Assembly: GCA_013152625.1 (NCBI GenBank)
Contig: JAADFY010000106.1
Span: forward strand, 1-5,405
Length of the DNA stretch: 5,405 bases
Reading direction: 5' to 3'
From: Alphaproteobacteria bacterium
GTDB lineage: Bacteria; Pseudomonadota; Alphaproteobacteria; Rhizobiales; Devosiaceae
A model generated the notes under the pieces. That model did not search any database. It saw only the letters and a program-made list of their open reading frames with translations, and was not told the origin of the DNA. Positions 4,455 to 5,405 of this stretch are shown here, piece after piece (position 1 is the first letter of the stretch; every line of letters begins with the position of its first letter). The translations under genes and the position numbers were made by a program.

Positions 4455-5405
4455 TTAATAAACCCGAGCTTTGGGCGCAATTTTGTCCAGGCTGATACCG
4501 CCTTCGGCTTCCGTAGTCAGCGGATCGGCGCGGACCGGGCGATATTTCAGCGCCACATTGCCGGCCGCATCCATCCGGGCCAGCGTATGTTTGCGCCATT
4601 CGCCATCGTTACGGTCCGGAAAATCCTCGCGGGCGTGGGCGCCGCGGCTTTCCGTGCGGGCAACCGCAGAATAAACCGTGGTGAGCGCATTGGCCATGAG
4701 ATTTTCCAGCTCAAGGGTTTCAACAAGATCGGAATTCCAGATCATGGACCGGTCGGTGACTTTTATGTCCCCAAGATCCCCCCACAGGGCGGAAATACGA
4801 TCACAGCCCGATTGCAGGGTTTCATGGGTTCGAAACACCGCCGCATCCTCTTGCATGATATTTTGCATCTTGTCGCGCAGGCTGGCGGTGGAGTTCGCCC
4901 CGTCCGCGTGGCGCAAACGGTCGAACCGGTCCAGCACAGCCTCAAGGGCGGCCGGACGGGCCTCTGGCACCGGGGCGGTGCGATCGACGACCTTGCCGGC
5001 ACGAATTGCGGCGGCGCGGCCAAACACCACCAGATCGATCAATGAATTGGACCCCAGCCGATTGGCGCCATGGACCGAAGCGCAGCCCGCCTCGCCCACC
5101 GCCATCAATCCGGGCAATACCCGGTCGGGTTCGCCTTCGACCGGGTCAAGCACCTCGCCCCAGTAATTGGTGGGTATGCCGCCCATATTATAGTGAACCG
5201 TGGGAATGACCGGAATGGGGGCACGGGTCAGATCGACGCCGGCGAAAATAGAAGCGCTTTCAGTTATGCCCGGCAACCGCTCAGCGAGAACTTTTGGATC
5301 GAGATGGTCAAGATGCAAAAAGATATGATCCTTTTTCTCACCGACACCCCGGCCCTGACGAATTTCGGTGGTCATGCAGCGCGACACCACATCCCGGGAG
5401 GCCAG
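4455..5405 (-). CDS. sdhA: Succinate dehydrogenase flavoprotein subunit (3' part)
   Basis: These are the C-terminal 316 residues of the roughly 600-aa FAD-bearing catalytic subunit of complex II, which oxidises succinate to fumarate. The frame is open to the right edge (LASRDVVSR...), so the FAD-binding N-terminal half lies outside. The visible active-site set matches E. coli SdhA R286, H354 and R399: the Arg in LASRD, the His in VHYNMGG and the Arg in HGANRLGSN. The FAD-contacting AVGEAGCASVHG and the SLIDLVVFGRA helix are intact. The C-terminal helical domain includes ARTESRGAHAREDFPDRND, and the protein ends in the typical PKARVY. There is no frameshift or missing residue. Transcription continues towards a secreted-protein gene and then sdhB; the SdhC/SdhD anchors would be expected upstream, beyond 5405. 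Confidence 0.98.
   Translation of the reverse strand: MASRDVVSRCMTTEIRQGRGVGEKKDHIFLHLDHLDPKVLAERLPGITESASIFAGVDLTRAPIPVIPTVHYNMGGIPTNYWGEVLDPVEGEPDRVLPGLMAVGEAGCASVHGANRLGSNSLIDLVVFGRAAAIRAGKVVDRTAPVPEARPAALEAVLDRFDRLRHADGANSTASLRDKMQNIMQEDAAVFRTHETLQSGCDRISALWGDLGDIKVTDRSMIWNSDLVETLELENLMANALTTVYSAVARTESRGAHAREDFPDRNDGEWRKHTLARMDAAGNVALKYRPVRADPLTTEAEGGISLDKIAPKARVY

Overview
This window is a stretch of alphaproteobacterial TCA-cycle chromosome. Every supported gene lies on the minus strand, so transcription runs from high to low coordinates: sdhA (3' half), a small secreted cysteine protein, sdhB, a small DUF2007-like protein, an Inh/Omp19-type lipoprotein, zapE (AFG1-family ATPase), and mdh (5' two thirds). 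The DNA is GC-rich by eye. SdhB begins with the MVQLTLPKNS N-terminus known from alphaproteobacteria, and MDH is the LDH-like type that opens with IALIGSGQIGG. The order sdhB - Inh lipoprotein - zapE - mdh is one I associate with Hyphomicrobiales (Rhizobiales) and relatives, where mdh is usually followed by sucCDAB. A dispersed-type repeat with a CCGAAAA...TTTTCGG core upstream of zapE also recalls that order. I assign the order from memory, not from a search.

Layout, read in the direction of transcription. Positions 5405-4455 hold the C-terminal 316 residues of SdhA. A 194-bp gap with several small dyads follows. Positions 4260-3931 encode a 109-aa exported protein with a C-x(10)-C-x-C motif. 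A 67-bp gap carries a perfect 8-bp GC hairpin. Positions 3863-3087 encode SdhB with all eleven cluster cysteines present. Twelve bases later, at 3074-2853, is a 73-aa DUF2007-like protein that starts with TTG. A 179-bp gap leads to the 210-aa lipoprotein at 2673-2041. The 137-bp gap before zapE is largely built from two copies of an inverted-repeat element. zapE occupies 1903-725. After an 80-bp gap with a dyad, mdh starts at 644 and runs off the left edge.

Together the genes encode two consecutive parts of the oxidative TCA cycle: succinate to fumarate (SdhAB of complex II) and malate to oxaloacetate (Mdh). Fumarase and the SdhC/D anchors are not in the window. The genes between them are accessory: a periplasmic cysteine protein, a putative signalling or binding protein, a putative periplasmic protease inhibitor, and an ATPase of a family linked to cell division in bacteria and to respiratory-complex quality control in mitochondria. 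I see no mobile element, CRISPR array, tRNA or rRNA. The least explained parts are the small secreted protein placed between sdhA and sdhB, and the repeat that seems to have supplied the first codons of zapE. I found no convincing evidence of a wholly new system.
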